Of a stretch of DNA of 64,000 bases, positions 1 to 7,953 are shown in pieces. The stretch is from Hyphomicrobium sp. CS1BSMeth3 (GTDB taxonomy: Bacteria > Pseudomonadota > Alphaproteobacteria > Rhizobiales > Hyphomicrobiaceae): positions 930,001 through 994,000 of the forward strand of contig NZ_FPEI01000006.1 of assembly GCF_900117415.1 (NCBI RefSeq). The letters run 5' to 3'. Position numbers and translations under genes: made by a program. How positions within the stretch are numbered: position 1 is the first letter of the stretch; each line of letters starts with the position of its first letter. The notes under the pieces are model-generated. The model ran no database searches and was not told the origin of the DNA. It saw only the letters and a list, made by a program, of their open reading frames with translations.

Positions 1-4
1 CGCT

Positions 5-718
5 TCAGACCTTGATCGGTACGGTCTTCTCGACGCTGATGCCTTCGGGCGTCAGCGCGCACTTGAGTGCGATCGCCTCGACGCCGACCTCGAGCGCCTC
101 GGCAAGTCCGCCGGCATAGTTCGGATCGATGTCGCGCGCGAACGTGAGGCGCGTCGCATCATTGCGCTGAATGAGGAAGACCATCACGGCGCGATGGCCC
201 TCGCGCACCATCTGGCTCAGCTCCAGCAGGTGCTTGAGGCCCCGCGCGGTGACCGAATCCGGGAACTCGGCGATGCCCGCTTCGCGCATCATGTGCACGT
301 TCTTGACCTCGACATAGGCGGGCGGCTTGCCGGGACTTTCGAGCAGGATGTCGATGCGGCTGTTCGTGCCGTACTTCACCTCGCGGCGCAGGCTCTCGTA
401 GCCCTTGAGCGATGCGACGCGCTTGCCGAGGATCGCCTCGCTGACGAGCGCGTTCGGGTGGTTGGTGTTGATGCCGACCAGGCTCGGACCCTTGCCGAGG
501 TTCACCTCGAGCATTTCCCACGTGTGCTTGTACTTCCGTGTCGGGCTGTCCGAGATCGAGACCCAGACCGGCACGCCCGGCGTCGTGAGGCCCATCATGG
601 AGCCGGTATTGGGGCACGTCGCGGTGATCACCTCGCCGCTCTCGAGGCGGACGTCGGCGAGAAAGCGCTTGTAGCGCTGGATGAGCGTGCCGCGGAGGAG
701 TGGCGTTTGGAACTGCAT
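5..718 (-). CDS. sfsA: SfsA family DNA/RNA-binding nuclease-like protein
   Basis: 237 aa, close to the usual SfsA length. Recognisable family blocks are PNTGSM near residue 36, the GINTNHPN block, SRIDILL followed by YVEVKNV, which looks like a PD-(D/E)XK-type acidic/lysine core, and EFPDSVTARGLKHL near the C-terminus. E. coli SfsA was first found as a sugar fermentation stimulation protein and later linked to nucleic-acid binding and cleavage. The real substrate is not settled. I chose the ATG at 718 because the family normally begins MxFxxPL. A longer reading from 763 adds 15 Arg-rich residues that look like shadow translation. It reads toward the window edge and its stop lies at 5-7, so the gene is complete. 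Confidence 0.93.
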   Translation of the reverse strand: MQFQTPLLRGTLIQRYKRFLADVRLESGEVITATCPNTGSMMGLTTPGVPVWVSISDSPTRKYKHTWEMLEVNLGKGPSLVGINTNHPNALVSEAILGKRVASLKGYESLRREVKYGTNSRIDILLESPGKPPAYVEVKNVHMMREAGIAEFPDSVTARGLKHLLELSQMVREGHRAVMVFLIQRNDATRLTFARDIDPNYAGGLAEALEVGVEAIALKCALTPEGISVEKTVPIKV

Positions 719-901
719 GGCAAGTACCGTTCGGAGCGTCAGCCGTTCGGTGCGTCGTAGCACAGTTCGGTGTGAAAGGAGCGGTGCAGGTGCCTCCGCG
801 CTACACCCGGCCGGAAACGTCGTGACGGGGATGATCCGCGCACAGCCACAATGATACGCTCAGCACATTACGCTGCGCATATCTCGGCATGGAGGGGGTT
901 G

Positions 902-1381
902 ATGCGTTCCCATTGGAGGCTTGCTGCGCTGTTTGCAGTCATCGTTTCAGCCATGGCCATGGCCCCGAGTGCGATTGCACAGTCACGTGAGGATAGGGCG
1001 CGAGCAGTGAAGGGGCCGGATGCGGTGCCGGGGAACTACCGGCAGGTCATCGCACGCCATTTCGCGGCGAATCCGCCGCGGTACAAGCTTTTGAACGCGC
1101 TGATATCGCCCCCCGGCATGTGGAATTCCCCGTTGGGTGCGTCATGGTCGGCGCCCATCGCCTGCGCGCGGCTCACCGTCGAAACCTCATACTCGCCGTC
1201 AACCTACACCGTGGGCTTCCGCTTCAGGAACGGACAGATCATCGAGGCCTTCGATCCCGAGTACAACAATCCCGCGGCGGGCGGCCTATTCACGGCGATG
1301 CTGAAGAACTCCGTCACCTGTGGCCCGCTCACCTATAGGCCGTATCCAGAACTCAAGCAGACGCTGCGGACGAAGCGCTAG
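902..1381 (+). CDS. secreted hypothetical protein
   Basis: 159 aa. The ATG at 902 is preceded by a good ribosome-binding site (GGAGGGGG about 4 bases away), so I prefer it to the upstream ATG at 851. The first 26 or so residues form a classical signal peptide (positive MRSHWR, a hydrophobic stretch, then SAIA-QS as the likely cleavage site), so the product should be periplasmic or secreted. The mature part has two cysteines (in APIACARL and SVTCGPL) that could form a disulfide in the periplasm. I recognise no domain. It stands alone between the divergent sfsA and the CoA-transferase genes, so context gives no clue to function. Confidence 0.7.
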   Translation: MRSHWRLAALFAVIVSAMAMAPSAIAQSREDRARAVKGPDAVPGNYRQVIARHFAANPPRYKLLNALISPPGMWNSPLGASWSAPIACARLTVETSYSPSTYTVGFRFRNGQIIEAFDPEYNNPAAGGLFTAMLKNSVTCGPLTYRPYPELKQTLRTKR

Positions 1382-1514
1382 CAGGTTCCTGCGCGCCCCA
1401 ACCGATCGGGAGGGCTGCCATCCGCTGCTTTGGGGTGGCGGACGGGCCGATTTCCGCTAGCATCGCCGCTGGCCGGGTCCCGAGAGCCCGGAATGGGGCT
1501 GGAAGCAAGGAACC

Positions 1515-2216
1515 ATGATCGACAAGCGGGTGAAGTCCATCGCCGAGGCGATGCAGGGAATCAAGGACGGCTCGACCGTCATGTTCGGCGGCTTCGGGGC
1601 TGTGGGCCACCCGGCGCATCTGATCGATGGGCTCATCGAGCAGGGCGCCAAGGATCTGACGCTGGTCGGCAACAATGCGGGATCGGGGCGCGTCGAGCCT
1701 CTCGTGCGGCTGCTGGCGGCCGGGCGTGTGCGCAAGATCATCTGCAGTTTCCCGCGCAGTGCCGGTTCGGTCGTCTTCGACGAATTGCACAAGGCCGGCA
1801 AGCTCGAGCTCGAGCTTGTCCCGCAGGGCACGCTTGCCGAGCGGATCAGAGCCGCAGGCGCCGGCATTCCCGCCTTCTACACGCCGACGGCCTATGGCAC
1901 GGCTCTGGCTGAAGGCAAGGAAGTGCGCGAGATCAACGGGCGCCACTATCTCCTCGAGCACGCCATTCGCGCCGATGTGGCGCTCGTCGAGGCCTACCAG
2001 GCGGATCGCTGGGGCAACCTGACCTACAAGCTCTCGGGCCGGAATTTCAATCCGATCATGGCCATGGCCGCGAGCCTCACCATCGTGCAGTCGCAGCATA
2101 TGGTCGAGCTCGGCGACATCGGCCCCGAAGATGTGCACACGCCGGGCGTTTTCGTGCAGCGCGTCGTGCATGTGCCCTACGGCGGTCCCGCGTCCAATCT
2201 GGCGACCGCCGGCTAA
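1515..2216 (+). CDS. 3-oxoacid CoA-transferase, subunit A (PcaI/ScoA-like)
   Basis: 233 aa, the standard length for the alpha subunit of a family I CoA-transferase. The N-terminal MFGGFG glycine turn (about residues 23-28), the NNAGSG motif, RKIICSFPR and PQGTLAERIRAAGAGIPAFYTP are all typical. The wording is closest to the 3-oxoadipate:succinyl-CoA transferase (PcaI/CatI) and SCOT-alpha lineages. With subunit B it would transfer CoA from succinyl-CoA to a 3-oxoacid (3-oxoadipate or acetoacetate). No other beta-ketoadipate pathway gene is in the window, so substrate assignment is inference. Subunit B follows after 27 bases, so the two are cotranscribed. Confidence 0.9.
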   Translation: MIDKRVKSIAEAMQGIKDGSTVMFGGFGAVGHPAHLIDGLIEQGAKDLTLVGNNAGSGRVEPLVRLLAAGRVRKIICSFPRSAGSVVFDELHKAGKLELELVPQGTLAERIRAAGAGIPAFYTPTAYGTALAEGKEVREINGRHYLLEHAIRADVALVEAYQADRWGNLTYKLSGRNFNPIMAMAASLTIVQSQHMVELGDIGPEDVHTPGVFVQRVVHVPYGGPASNLATAG

Positions 2217-2243
2217 TCCAACACACCCGCGGAGGAATGCATC

Positions 2244-2927
2244 ATGACAGCTACCGCAGCCCGCGCGCCGGCGACCGCCGAAGGCGTCAAGCCCTGGAGC
2301 CGGGCGCAGGCGGCCGCCCGCCTCGCGCAGGACATTCCTGAAGGCTGGTGCGTCAATCTCGGCATCGGGTTTCCGCTGCTCGTCTCGAATTTTGTGAAGG
2401 GACGCGAGGTCATCTTCCAGTCCGAGAACGGCATCATCGGCATGGGTGGACTGGCGACGGCCGAAACGATCGAGCCCTGGCTCGTCAATGCCGGCAAGCA
2501 GAACGTCAACCTCGTCAAGGGCGCCAGCATCGTCCATCACGCGGACAGCTTCGGCATGATCCGCGGTGGCCACATCGATCTCTGCGTGCTCGGCGCTTTC
2601 GAGGTTGCCGCGGATGGCGACTTCGCCAACTGGACCACGTCGCTCACGGACGGCGTGCCCGCAGTCGGCGGCGCCATGGACCTTGCGGTCGGGGCCAAGC
2701 GGCTCTGGATCATCATGGACCATACGTCGAAGGACGGTCGCCCGAAGCTCCTCGAGCGCTGCGACCTGCCCCTGACGGCGCCGAAGGCTGTCACGCGGGT
2801 CTACACCAATCTTGCGGTGCTCGATGTGGGGCCGCAGGGCTTCGAGGTCCTGGATATGGCGCCTGGGCTCACCATGGAGGAGCTGCAGGCCAAGACCGGT
2901 GCGCCCTTGCGGCGCAAGGCTTCCTGA
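2244..2927 (+). CDS. 3-oxoacid CoA-transferase, subunit B (PcaJ/ScoB-like)
   Basis: 227 aa. It carries the catalytic glutamate motif SENG (in FQSENGIIGMG, about residues 59-69), where Glu forms the glutamyl-CoA thioester, plus NLGIGFPLLV and HHADSFGMIRGGHIDLCVLGAFEV, all hallmarks of the beta subunit. A ribosome-binding site (GGAGG) sits 8 bases upstream of the ATG. It forms an alpha/beta pair with the gene just upstream. The extra N-terminal stretch of about 18 residues compared with PcaJ is low-complexity Ala/Thr. A strong hairpin at 2970-3009 probably ends the operon. The exact oxoacid substrate cannot be read from sequence. Confidence 0.9.
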   Translation: MTATAARAPATAEGVKPWSRAQAAARLAQDIPEGWCVNLGIGFPLLVSNFVKGREVIFQSENGIIGMGGLATAETIEPWLVNAGKQNVNLVKGASIVHHADSFGMIRGGHIDLCVLGAFEVAADGDFANWTTSLTDGVPAVGGAMDLAVGAKRLWIIMDHTSKDGRPKLLERCDLPLTAPKAVTRVYTNLAVLDVGPQGFEVLDMAPGLTMEELQAKTGAPLRRKAS

Positions 2928-2969
2928 GCGACGGCCGCATCGGCGGCGTGGGGCCGGTGTCGGGCCTGA

Positions 2970-3009
2970 GAATCGAGAAAGGCGCGGATGACCGCGCCTT
3001 TCTTGATTC
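2970..3009. terminator. bidirectional hairpin terminator
   Basis: Two 18-base arms (2970-2987 and 2992-3009) pair with a single mismatch around a 4-base loop. The centre is AAAGGCGCGG/CCGCGCCTTT, so a U-rich tail is available on either strand. It lies between the + strand CoA-transferase operon and the converging small minus-strand gene at 3053-3136, fitting termination of both. Confidence 0.8.
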
Positions 3010-3052
3010 CGATCTCGATCTCACCTCGGGTGCGGAGATCGCGTGTCGGAAG

Positions 3053-3136
3053 TTAGACCATTCCGAGCACAACTGCGGCGAGAAACGCAAACGACATGAT
3101 CGCGGCGGCGATGTTCAGCCCGACTTTCAGCTGCAT
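3053..3136 (-). CDS. 27-residue single-span membrane miniprotein
   Basis: Reading the minus strand from the ATG at 3136 gives MQLKVGLN, then a continuous hydrophobic stretch ending LGMV, then TAA at 3053. A ribosome-binding site GGAGGG lies 4 bases before this ATG. An in-frame upstream ATG (3148) overlaps that site, so the shorter start is preferred. About 20 of 27 residues are hydrophobic, so the product would be one transmembrane helix with a short charged N-terminus. The neighbouring terminator at 2970-3009 supports a real transcription unit. No family name recognised; inferred membrane location only. Confidence 0.55.
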   Translation of the reverse strand: MQLKVGLNIAAAIMSFAFLAAVVLGMV

Positions 3137-3609
3137 CAAACCCTCCATGACTGATCTGCTCCAGCGTCTGTGCCACGGCACTTCGGGGTGCCAATGAACA
3201 AACAGTAAGGTTCGCTAAAGACGCGTGGCAAGGGAAAACGTTCCCGCATAGCAAAATCCGTACCATTTTGCTCAAATGAATCAATGTACTTTGTGTGCTG
3301 AAACGGCAACTGCCGAGATGAGTGGTTAAATTAACCAAAGTTGTTCTCAGAATACTTGAGTATTGATCCGTGCTATCCTCGTCACATGCTCGTGGCGCAC
3401 TCGCGACGCTTCGGCGAAAGAATTTTTTGAGCCCAATTCGGTGCCCAAGAGCCAAATGTGGCCATCACGTGGGCATTCGGCGATCTGCCACAGGATCGCC
3501 ATAACCAAATCAGTCGGACCTCGGAGCTTGCGCCGTTGACCCGCGCGCAGAGCCGCCCCAGCATGGCCACGATTGGCGGGAGCTCCCGAGACTCTGGAGG
3601 AGGACACCG
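3137..3609. other. AT-rich intergenic control region
   Basis: About 470 bases with clearly lower GC than the surroundings and no convincing gene. It lies between the divergent 27-residue gene and the thiolase-like gene. It holds an inverted repeat TGGTTAA-A-TTAACCA at 3323-3337 and a 17-base sequence at 3424-3440 that recurs, oriented the same way relative to its downstream gene, at 14626-14642. A promoter for one or both flanking genes is likely here. Confidence 0.5.
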
Positions 3610-5145
3610 ATGGATGAGGCCCGGATTCCGGTGCTGGTCGGCTGCGGTCAGATCACCCAGCGCGAGAAGGATCCAGAGCGCGCCCGATCGCCCATGGATC
3701 TGACAGCCGATGCGGCTCGGGCCGCTGCCGAGGATGCCGGCGTCGGGTCTGCGCTGCTTGCTGCGCTCGATACGGTCGTGATGATCCGCTCGTTCTCGGA
3801 CACGAGCTGGCGCTTTGCCTCGCCCTTTGGCCGCTACAACAATCCGCCGCGCTCGCTCGCCAATCGGCTCGGTGCCACGTCGGCGAAGCGGCTCATCTAC
3901 ACCCATCCTGGCGGTAACATGCCGCAATGGTGCGTGAACCGTCTCTTCGAGATGGTCGTGCGCGGTGACGTCGAGGCGGCGTTGATTGCAGGTGGCGAGG
4001 CGCTCGCCACGCAGAAGGCCGCCGAGCGGGCGAAGCTGCAACTCGACTGGTCGGAGGATCCCGGTGGCGAACCCGAGATCTGGGGCGTCGCCAAGCGTGG
4101 ATGGAGCGATATGGAGCAGCGCCACCGCATGGCCGGCGCGATCTTCGCCTATCCGCTCTTCGAGAACGGCATCCGTGGCCATCTAGGGCGCACGATCCCC
4201 GAGCACCTGGCTGCGATGGGCAAGCTGTTCGCGCACTTCGCGGCCGTCGCCAAAGCCAATCCGCTCGCCGATCGCCGTGCGGGCTACAGCGCCGAGGCCA
4301 TCGCGACGGTCGGCGCCGACAATCCCTATATCGGCTTTCCCTATACGAAGCTCATGAACGCCAATGCCTACATCGATCAGGCGGCAGCGCTGGTGCTGAC
4401 GTCGGTCGCCAAAGCCAAGGCGCTCGGCATTCCCGAGGAGAAATGGGTCTATCTGCACGGCTGCGCCGATGCGCACGATCACTGGTACATCTCGGACCGT
4501 CACAACTACTACTCATCGCCGGCCATGCGGACGGTTGCGCGCGAGACCTTCGAGATGGCGGAGATGTCGCTCGCCGACATCTCCCACATCGACCTCTACA
4601 GTTGCTTTCCCTCGGCGGTCGAAATCGCCTGCGCCGAGATGAGCATTCCGCTCGATGATCCCCGCGGGCTCACCATCACCGGCGGGCTCCCGTATTTCGG
4701 CGGCCCCGGCAACAACTACGTCACGCACTCCATTGCCGAGATGATGAGCCGCGTGCGCAGCAAGCCCGCCTCGTTCGGCCTCGTGACCGCGAATGGCAAC
4801 TACGTCACGAAGCAGTCGGCCGGCATCTACTCGACGACGCCGGCCAGGAAGGTCTTCACGCCGCGCGATCCGATGCTCTATCAGGCGGAGATCGATGCGG
4901 ACCACGGACCGGTCGTTGCCGAGGTGGCCGAGGGTCCCGCTGCGATCGAAACCTACACGGTCATGCACGATCGCAAGGGCCCGTCCTACAGCGTGCTTTT
5001 CGGCCGGCTCGGCGATGGGCGCCGCTTCATGGCCAATACGCCGGAGGACGCGACGCTCCTTGCCGACATGGCGACGCGCGACTATCTGGACGCGCGTGGT
5101 CGCGTGCAACATGCGGATGGCGTTAATATTTTCGTGCCGGATTGA
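3610..5145 (+). CDS. thiolase-like protein with extra C-terminal domain (TLP1-like)
   Basis: 511 aa: a thiolase-fold region (about 1-400) followed by a roughly 90-residue C-terminal extension (about 415-511) resembling the additional domain of mycobacterial thiolase-like protein type 1. A ribosome-binding site (GGAGGAGG) precedes the ATG. Annotation pipelines usually call this acetyl-CoA acetyltransferase. Where SCP2/thiolases have the nucleophilic Cys (NCSTG type), this protein reads PGGNMPQ. The late CxG loop reads NGNYVTK and the GHP loop reads GGPGNNY. Normal claisen/thiolysis chemistry is therefore doubtful. It may bind or modify acyl-CoA in fatty-acid or sterol metabolism, but that is inference. 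Confidence 0.85.
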   Translation: MDEARIPVLVGCGQITQREKDPERARSPMDLTADAARAAAEDAGVGSALLAALDTVVMIRSFSDTSWRFASPFGRYNNPPRSLANRLGATSAKRLIYTHPGGNMPQWCVNRLFEMVVRGDVEAALIAGGEALATQKAAERAKLQLDWSEDPGGEPEIWGVAKRGWSDMEQRHRMAGAIFAYPLFENGIRGHLGRTIPEHLAAMGKLFAHFAAVAKANPLADRRAGYSAEAIATVGADNPYIGFPYTKLMNANAYIDQAAALVLTSVAKAKALGIPEEKWVYLHGCADAHDHWYISDRHNYYSSPAMRTVARETFEMAEMSLADISHIDLYSCFPSAVEIACAEMSIPLDDPRGLTITGGLPYFGGPGNNYVTHSIAEMMSRVRSKPASFGLVTANGNYVTKQSAGIYSTTPARKVFTPRDPMLYQAEIDADHGPVVAEVAEGPAAIETYTVMHDRKGPSYSVLFGRLGDGRRFMANTPEDATLLADMATRDYLDARGRVQHADGVNIFVPD

Positions 5146-5208
5146 AATCCGCATTCACGAACGGACATTCTTGACGCGGAAGTTCCGAGCAAACTGTGCG
5201 CCGCATGG

Positions 5209-5256
5209 TGGACTTCGGCCAATGCGCACCTATATACCGAAAGTCCAGAGGTGCGC
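5209..5256. promoter_or_regulatory. interleaved inverted repeats upstream of the Tim44-domain gene
   Basis: Two inverted repeats are interlocked. Segment 5209-5218 pairs with 5237-5247 (one bulge) and segment 5224-5231 (GCGCACCT) pairs perfectly with 5249-5256. As RNA this would be an H-type pseudoknot; as DNA it could be overlapping operators. A TATATA at 5231-5236 with TGGACT 16 bases upstream could also be a promoter, in which case only part is transcribed. Confidence 0.35.
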
Positions 5257-5297
5257 CCGGATTCCGTCGGCGCGCCCCATGAGCCAGGGGAGGCAGA

Positions 5298-6263
5298 ATG
5301 AGCAGTTTCAAACGTTGGGTTGGCAGGCTTAGCGTCATCGCGCTCGGAGCGGCGGTGGTGCTTGCGACCATGCCCACCGATGCGGACGCGCGGCGCGGTG
5401 GCGGCGGCTTCGGCAGCCGCGGCGCCAAGACCTACCAGGCGCCGCCGACGACCAATACGGCTCCGAACGCCGCAGCGCCGATCAACAAGTCCATCACCCA
5501 GCCGGGTACGCCCACGGCCGGCGCCAACCAGGCCATGCGTCCGGGCACTGCGGCCACGCAGCAGGCCTCGCGCTTTGGTGGCCTGAAGGGCCTTCTCATG
5601 GGCGGCCTCTTCGCAGCCGCGCTCGCCGGCATTTTCGGCATGGGTGCGCTCGCCTCGATCGCTGGCTTCCTGCTGCAGATGCTGCTGATCGGCGGCATCA
5701 TCTACCTCGTCTTCCGTCTCTTCCGCGGCGGGTTCGGCGGCGCAAAGCCGGCCATGGCGACGGCCGGTGCCTCGCAGAATGCGTACAGCGGCCGCAACCC
5801 CGCGGACATTCTCAACCGCAGCGGCAGCGCCGGCAGCGGCCCCGTCGACGAGGTCAAGATCGGCCCTGCCGACTACGACGCCTTCGAGCGGATGCTCGGC
5901 GAAGTGCAGATGGCTTACGGCCGCAGCAACCTCGATGCGCTGGAGAAGCTCCTGACGCCGGAGATGCTCTCCTACTTCGCGGCCGAGCTCGACGATAACG
6001 CGAAGAAGGGCCTGCTCAACGTCGTCTCCGACGTGAAGCTCGAGCAGGGCGATCTCGCCGAGGCCTGGCGCGAGGAGCATGTCGAGTACGCGACCGTTGC
6101 GCTCCGCTACACGCTCATCGATGCGACCGTCGAGACGGCGAGCGGCCGCGTCGTCGAGGGCAGCCGCACCGAGCCGACCGAGCTCACGGAGATCTGGACG
6201 TTCGCCCGTCCGGTTCGCGGCACGGCGAGCCAGTGGGAGCTGTCGGCCATTCAGTCGACCTAA
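5298..6263 (+). CDS. Tim44-like domain membrane protein
   Basis: 321 aa. The N-terminus has a membrane/signal segment (about 8-28) followed by an Arg/Gly-rich patch ARRGGGGFGSRG typical of bacterial Tim44-domain proteins. A Thr/Pro/Ala linker follows, then two hydrophobic glycine-rich segments (about 95-145). The C-terminal globular domain (about 190-321) has the Tim44/MBA1-like pattern (FERMLGEVQMAYGRSNLDALEKLLTPEM, ending in an EIWTFARP strand). It is probably anchored in the inner membrane. Bacterial members have no firmly established role, and protein translocation is only by analogy with mitochondrial Tim44. A ribosome-binding site GGGGAGG precedes the ATG. It ends at a strong terminator. 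Confidence 0.85.
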   Translation: MSSFKRWVGRLSVIALGAAVVLATMPTDADARRGGGGFGSRGAKTYQAPPTTNTAPNAAAPINKSITQPGTPTAGANQAMRPGTAATQQASRFGGLKGLLMGGLFAAALAGIFGMGALASIAGFLLQMLLIGGIIYLVFRLFRGGFGGAKPAMATAGASQNAYSGRNPADILNRSGSAGSGPVDEVKIGPADYDAFERMLGEVQMAYGRSNLDALEKLLTPEMLSYFAAELDDNAKKGLLNVVSDVKLEQGDLAEAWREEHVEYATVALRYTLIDATVETASGRVVEGSRTEPTELTEIWTFARPVRGTASQWELSAIQST

Positions 6264-6277
6264 AGTGGACAGAACAG

Positions 6278-6314
6278 GCGCGCGAGGATCAGTTCTCGCG
6301 CGCTGTGGGTTTTT
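6278..6314 (+). terminator. rho-independent terminator
   Basis: A perfect 9-base stem GCGCGCGAG (6278-6286) and CTCGCGCGC (6295-6303) with an 8-base loop, followed within 6 bases by a run of five T. It lies 15 bases after the Tim44-domain gene stop. Confidence 0.85.
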
Positions 6315-6471
6315 CGAGCGGCGTTCTCCGATCCTGGGGAGCGCCGCTCGTGCATTCAGGGCGCCGCATGGCACTCTGCCGAATATGAGGAAGACGCTGC
6401 GAGCCCGGGCCGCTAGAAAATGCGGCTGAGTGCCGGCGTTCCGCGCCGGACGATGGCAGGGAATTGAGTGC

Positions 6472-7596
6472 ATGAAGAAGCCGCTGGAAGGCATTCTGGT
6501 CGTCTCGCTCGAGCAGGCCGTAGCCGCGCCCATGACGGGGCGGCGGCTCGCCGATGCGGGCGCGCGCGTGATCAAGCTCGAGCGGCCCGAAGGCGATTTC
6601 GCGCGCGGCTACGATCAGCTCGCCAAGGGCCAGAGCGTCTATTTCATCTGGCTCAATCGCGGCAAGGAGTCGGTCGTCGTTGATCTCGCCAATGCCGATG
6701 ACAAGCGGCTCTTCGAGGCGCTGCTCGCCAAGGCCGACGTGTTCGTGCAGAACTTGAAGCCCGGCGCGCTGGCGAAGCTCGGCTATCCGATCGAGGACAT
6801 CTGCGCACGCCATCCGCGCCTCGTCGCCTGCTCGATCTCGGGCTATGGCGACAGCGGGCCCTATGCCGATCGCAAGGCCTACGATCTGCTCATTCAAGCC
6901 GAGTCCGGTCTCGCCTCCGTCACAGGCAGCGCGCCCGAGCCCGCGCGCGTCGGCGTCTCCATTGTCGATGTCTCGACCGGATTGCACGCGTACGAGGCGA
7001 TCCTCGAAGCGCTCCTGCGGCGCGCGACGACGGGCAAGGGCGCCGATATCCGCATCTCGATGTTCGACACGATGGCGGAGCTCATGAGCGTGCCGCTGCT
7101 GCAGGGCATTCATGGCGCGCCGCCGCATCGCATCGGCCTTTCGCACATCTCGCTCGCGCCCTACGGCGTGTTCACGACGCGCGACAGCGTGCCGATCCTC
7201 ATCAGCATTCAGAATGATCGCGAGTGGCGGGCGCTCTGCACGAAGGTCTTCGAGCAGCCTGAGCACGGAACCGATCCGCGCTTTGCCACGTCGCCGGCGC
7301 GCATCGCGAATCGCCCGGAGACCGACGGGCTCGTCGCCGCATGGTTCGCCGCGCACGATGCGGAGCCTGCCATCGCGAAGCTCGATGCGGCGGACATCGC
7401 TTTCGGCCGCGTGAATGATGTCTTCGGCCTGCACGCGCATCCGCACCTGCGCATGATGACGGTCAAGACCGAGGCCGGGCCTGTCGCGCTCCCCGTGCCG
7501 CCGGCGAAGTGGATTGGCGAGGAGTTGCTGGCGGCCGAGAGCGTGCCGGCGCTTGGGGCGCACACGTGCGCCGTGCGCGAAGAGTTTCTGGGTTAG
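6472..7596 (+). CDS. CaiB/BaiF (family III) CoA-transferase
   Basis: 374 aa, typical for family III CoA-transferases. VVSLEQAVAAPMTGRRLADAGARVIKLERP is the standard N-terminus and the catalytic aspartate is in KAYDLLIQAESGL (about D141, equivalent to D169 of formyl-CoA transferase). GKGADIRISMFDTM is also diagnostic. These enzymes move CoA between carboxylic acids such as mesaconate, citramalate/malate, oxalate or carnitine; the substrate here is not predictable. I chose ATG 6472 because translation from 6430 adds 14 residues not found in the family. No partner (lyase or racemase) is adjacent, so it appears monocistronic. A copy of the composite repeat follows. Confidence 0.88.
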   Translation: MKKPLEGILVVSLEQAVAAPMTGRRLADAGARVIKLERPEGDFARGYDQLAKGQSVYFIWLNRGKESVVVDLANADDKRLFEALLAKADVFVQNLKPGALAKLGYPIEDICARHPRLVACSISGYGDSGPYADRKAYDLLIQAESGLASVTGSAPEPARVGVSIVDVSTGLHAYEAILEALLRRATTGKGADIRISMFDTMAELMSVPLLQGIHGAPPHRIGLSHISLAPYGVFTTRDSVPILISIQNDREWRALCTKVFEQPEHGTDPRFATSPARIANRPETDGLVAAWFAAHDAEPAIAKLDAADIAFGRVNDVFGLHAHPHLRMMTVKTEAGPVALPVPPAKWIGEELLAAESVPALGAHTCAVREEFLG

Positions 7597-7603
7597 CTGC
7601 GGA

Positions 7604-7945
7604 GTGCCGCGGGCTGCTGGGGAGGGTGTTTCGCTTCCCGCCGCTGTGCTGTGCCCGCGGCAGTCGTGCAGACCGCGCTCGCTTGTGGCGCCCACTTCCC
7701 CTTCTCCCCGTCCTTCGTCGCGCTGGAAGCGCGCCTCTGGCGCGACGAGAAGGTCGGGATGAGGGGCGGCGCCGATTGCGGACGTCAGCGTATGCCGCTG
7801 CCCCTCACCCTAACCCTCTCCCCGCAAGGGCGGGGAGAGGGGATACTGGTGCGCTTGCGGTTCGCTCCAAATCCATAAAAGACGGGGGTTCGGGGGTGCC
7901 CCCCGAGCGGGTCATAGGGCGGCAGCCCTGTTCGCGCTGAAAGCG
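7604..7945. repeat. composite extragenic repeat, copy 1 (inverted order)
   Basis: Fills the gap between the CoA-transferase and rluC. In order: module C (7604-7663, a CCGCGGG...CCCGCGG inverted repeat), module B (about 7691-7774, CCTTCTCCCCGTCC type with its complementary half), module B' (7796-7845, CTCTCCCCG/CGGGGAGAG hairpin) and module A (about 7850-7945, GACGGGGGTTCGGGGG type). The same modules occur in the opposite order at 37430-37816 and 49790-50121. No gene is supported here. Confidence 0.8.
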
Positions 7946-7953
7946 CGATTTCC

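Noticed and set aside
1515-2927. Beta-ketoadipate (pca) pathway cluster
   Set aside because: The CoA-transferase resembles PcaIJ, but no pcaF, pcaD, pcaB, pcaHG or regulator is nearby and the adjacent thiolase-like protein lacks the catalytic Cys; pathway not claimed.
3323-3337. CtrA-type site (TTAA pairs)
   Set aside because: TGGTTAA-A-TTAACCA has TTAACC half-sites, but the spacing does not fit TTAA-N7-TTAA; listed only as an inverted repeat.
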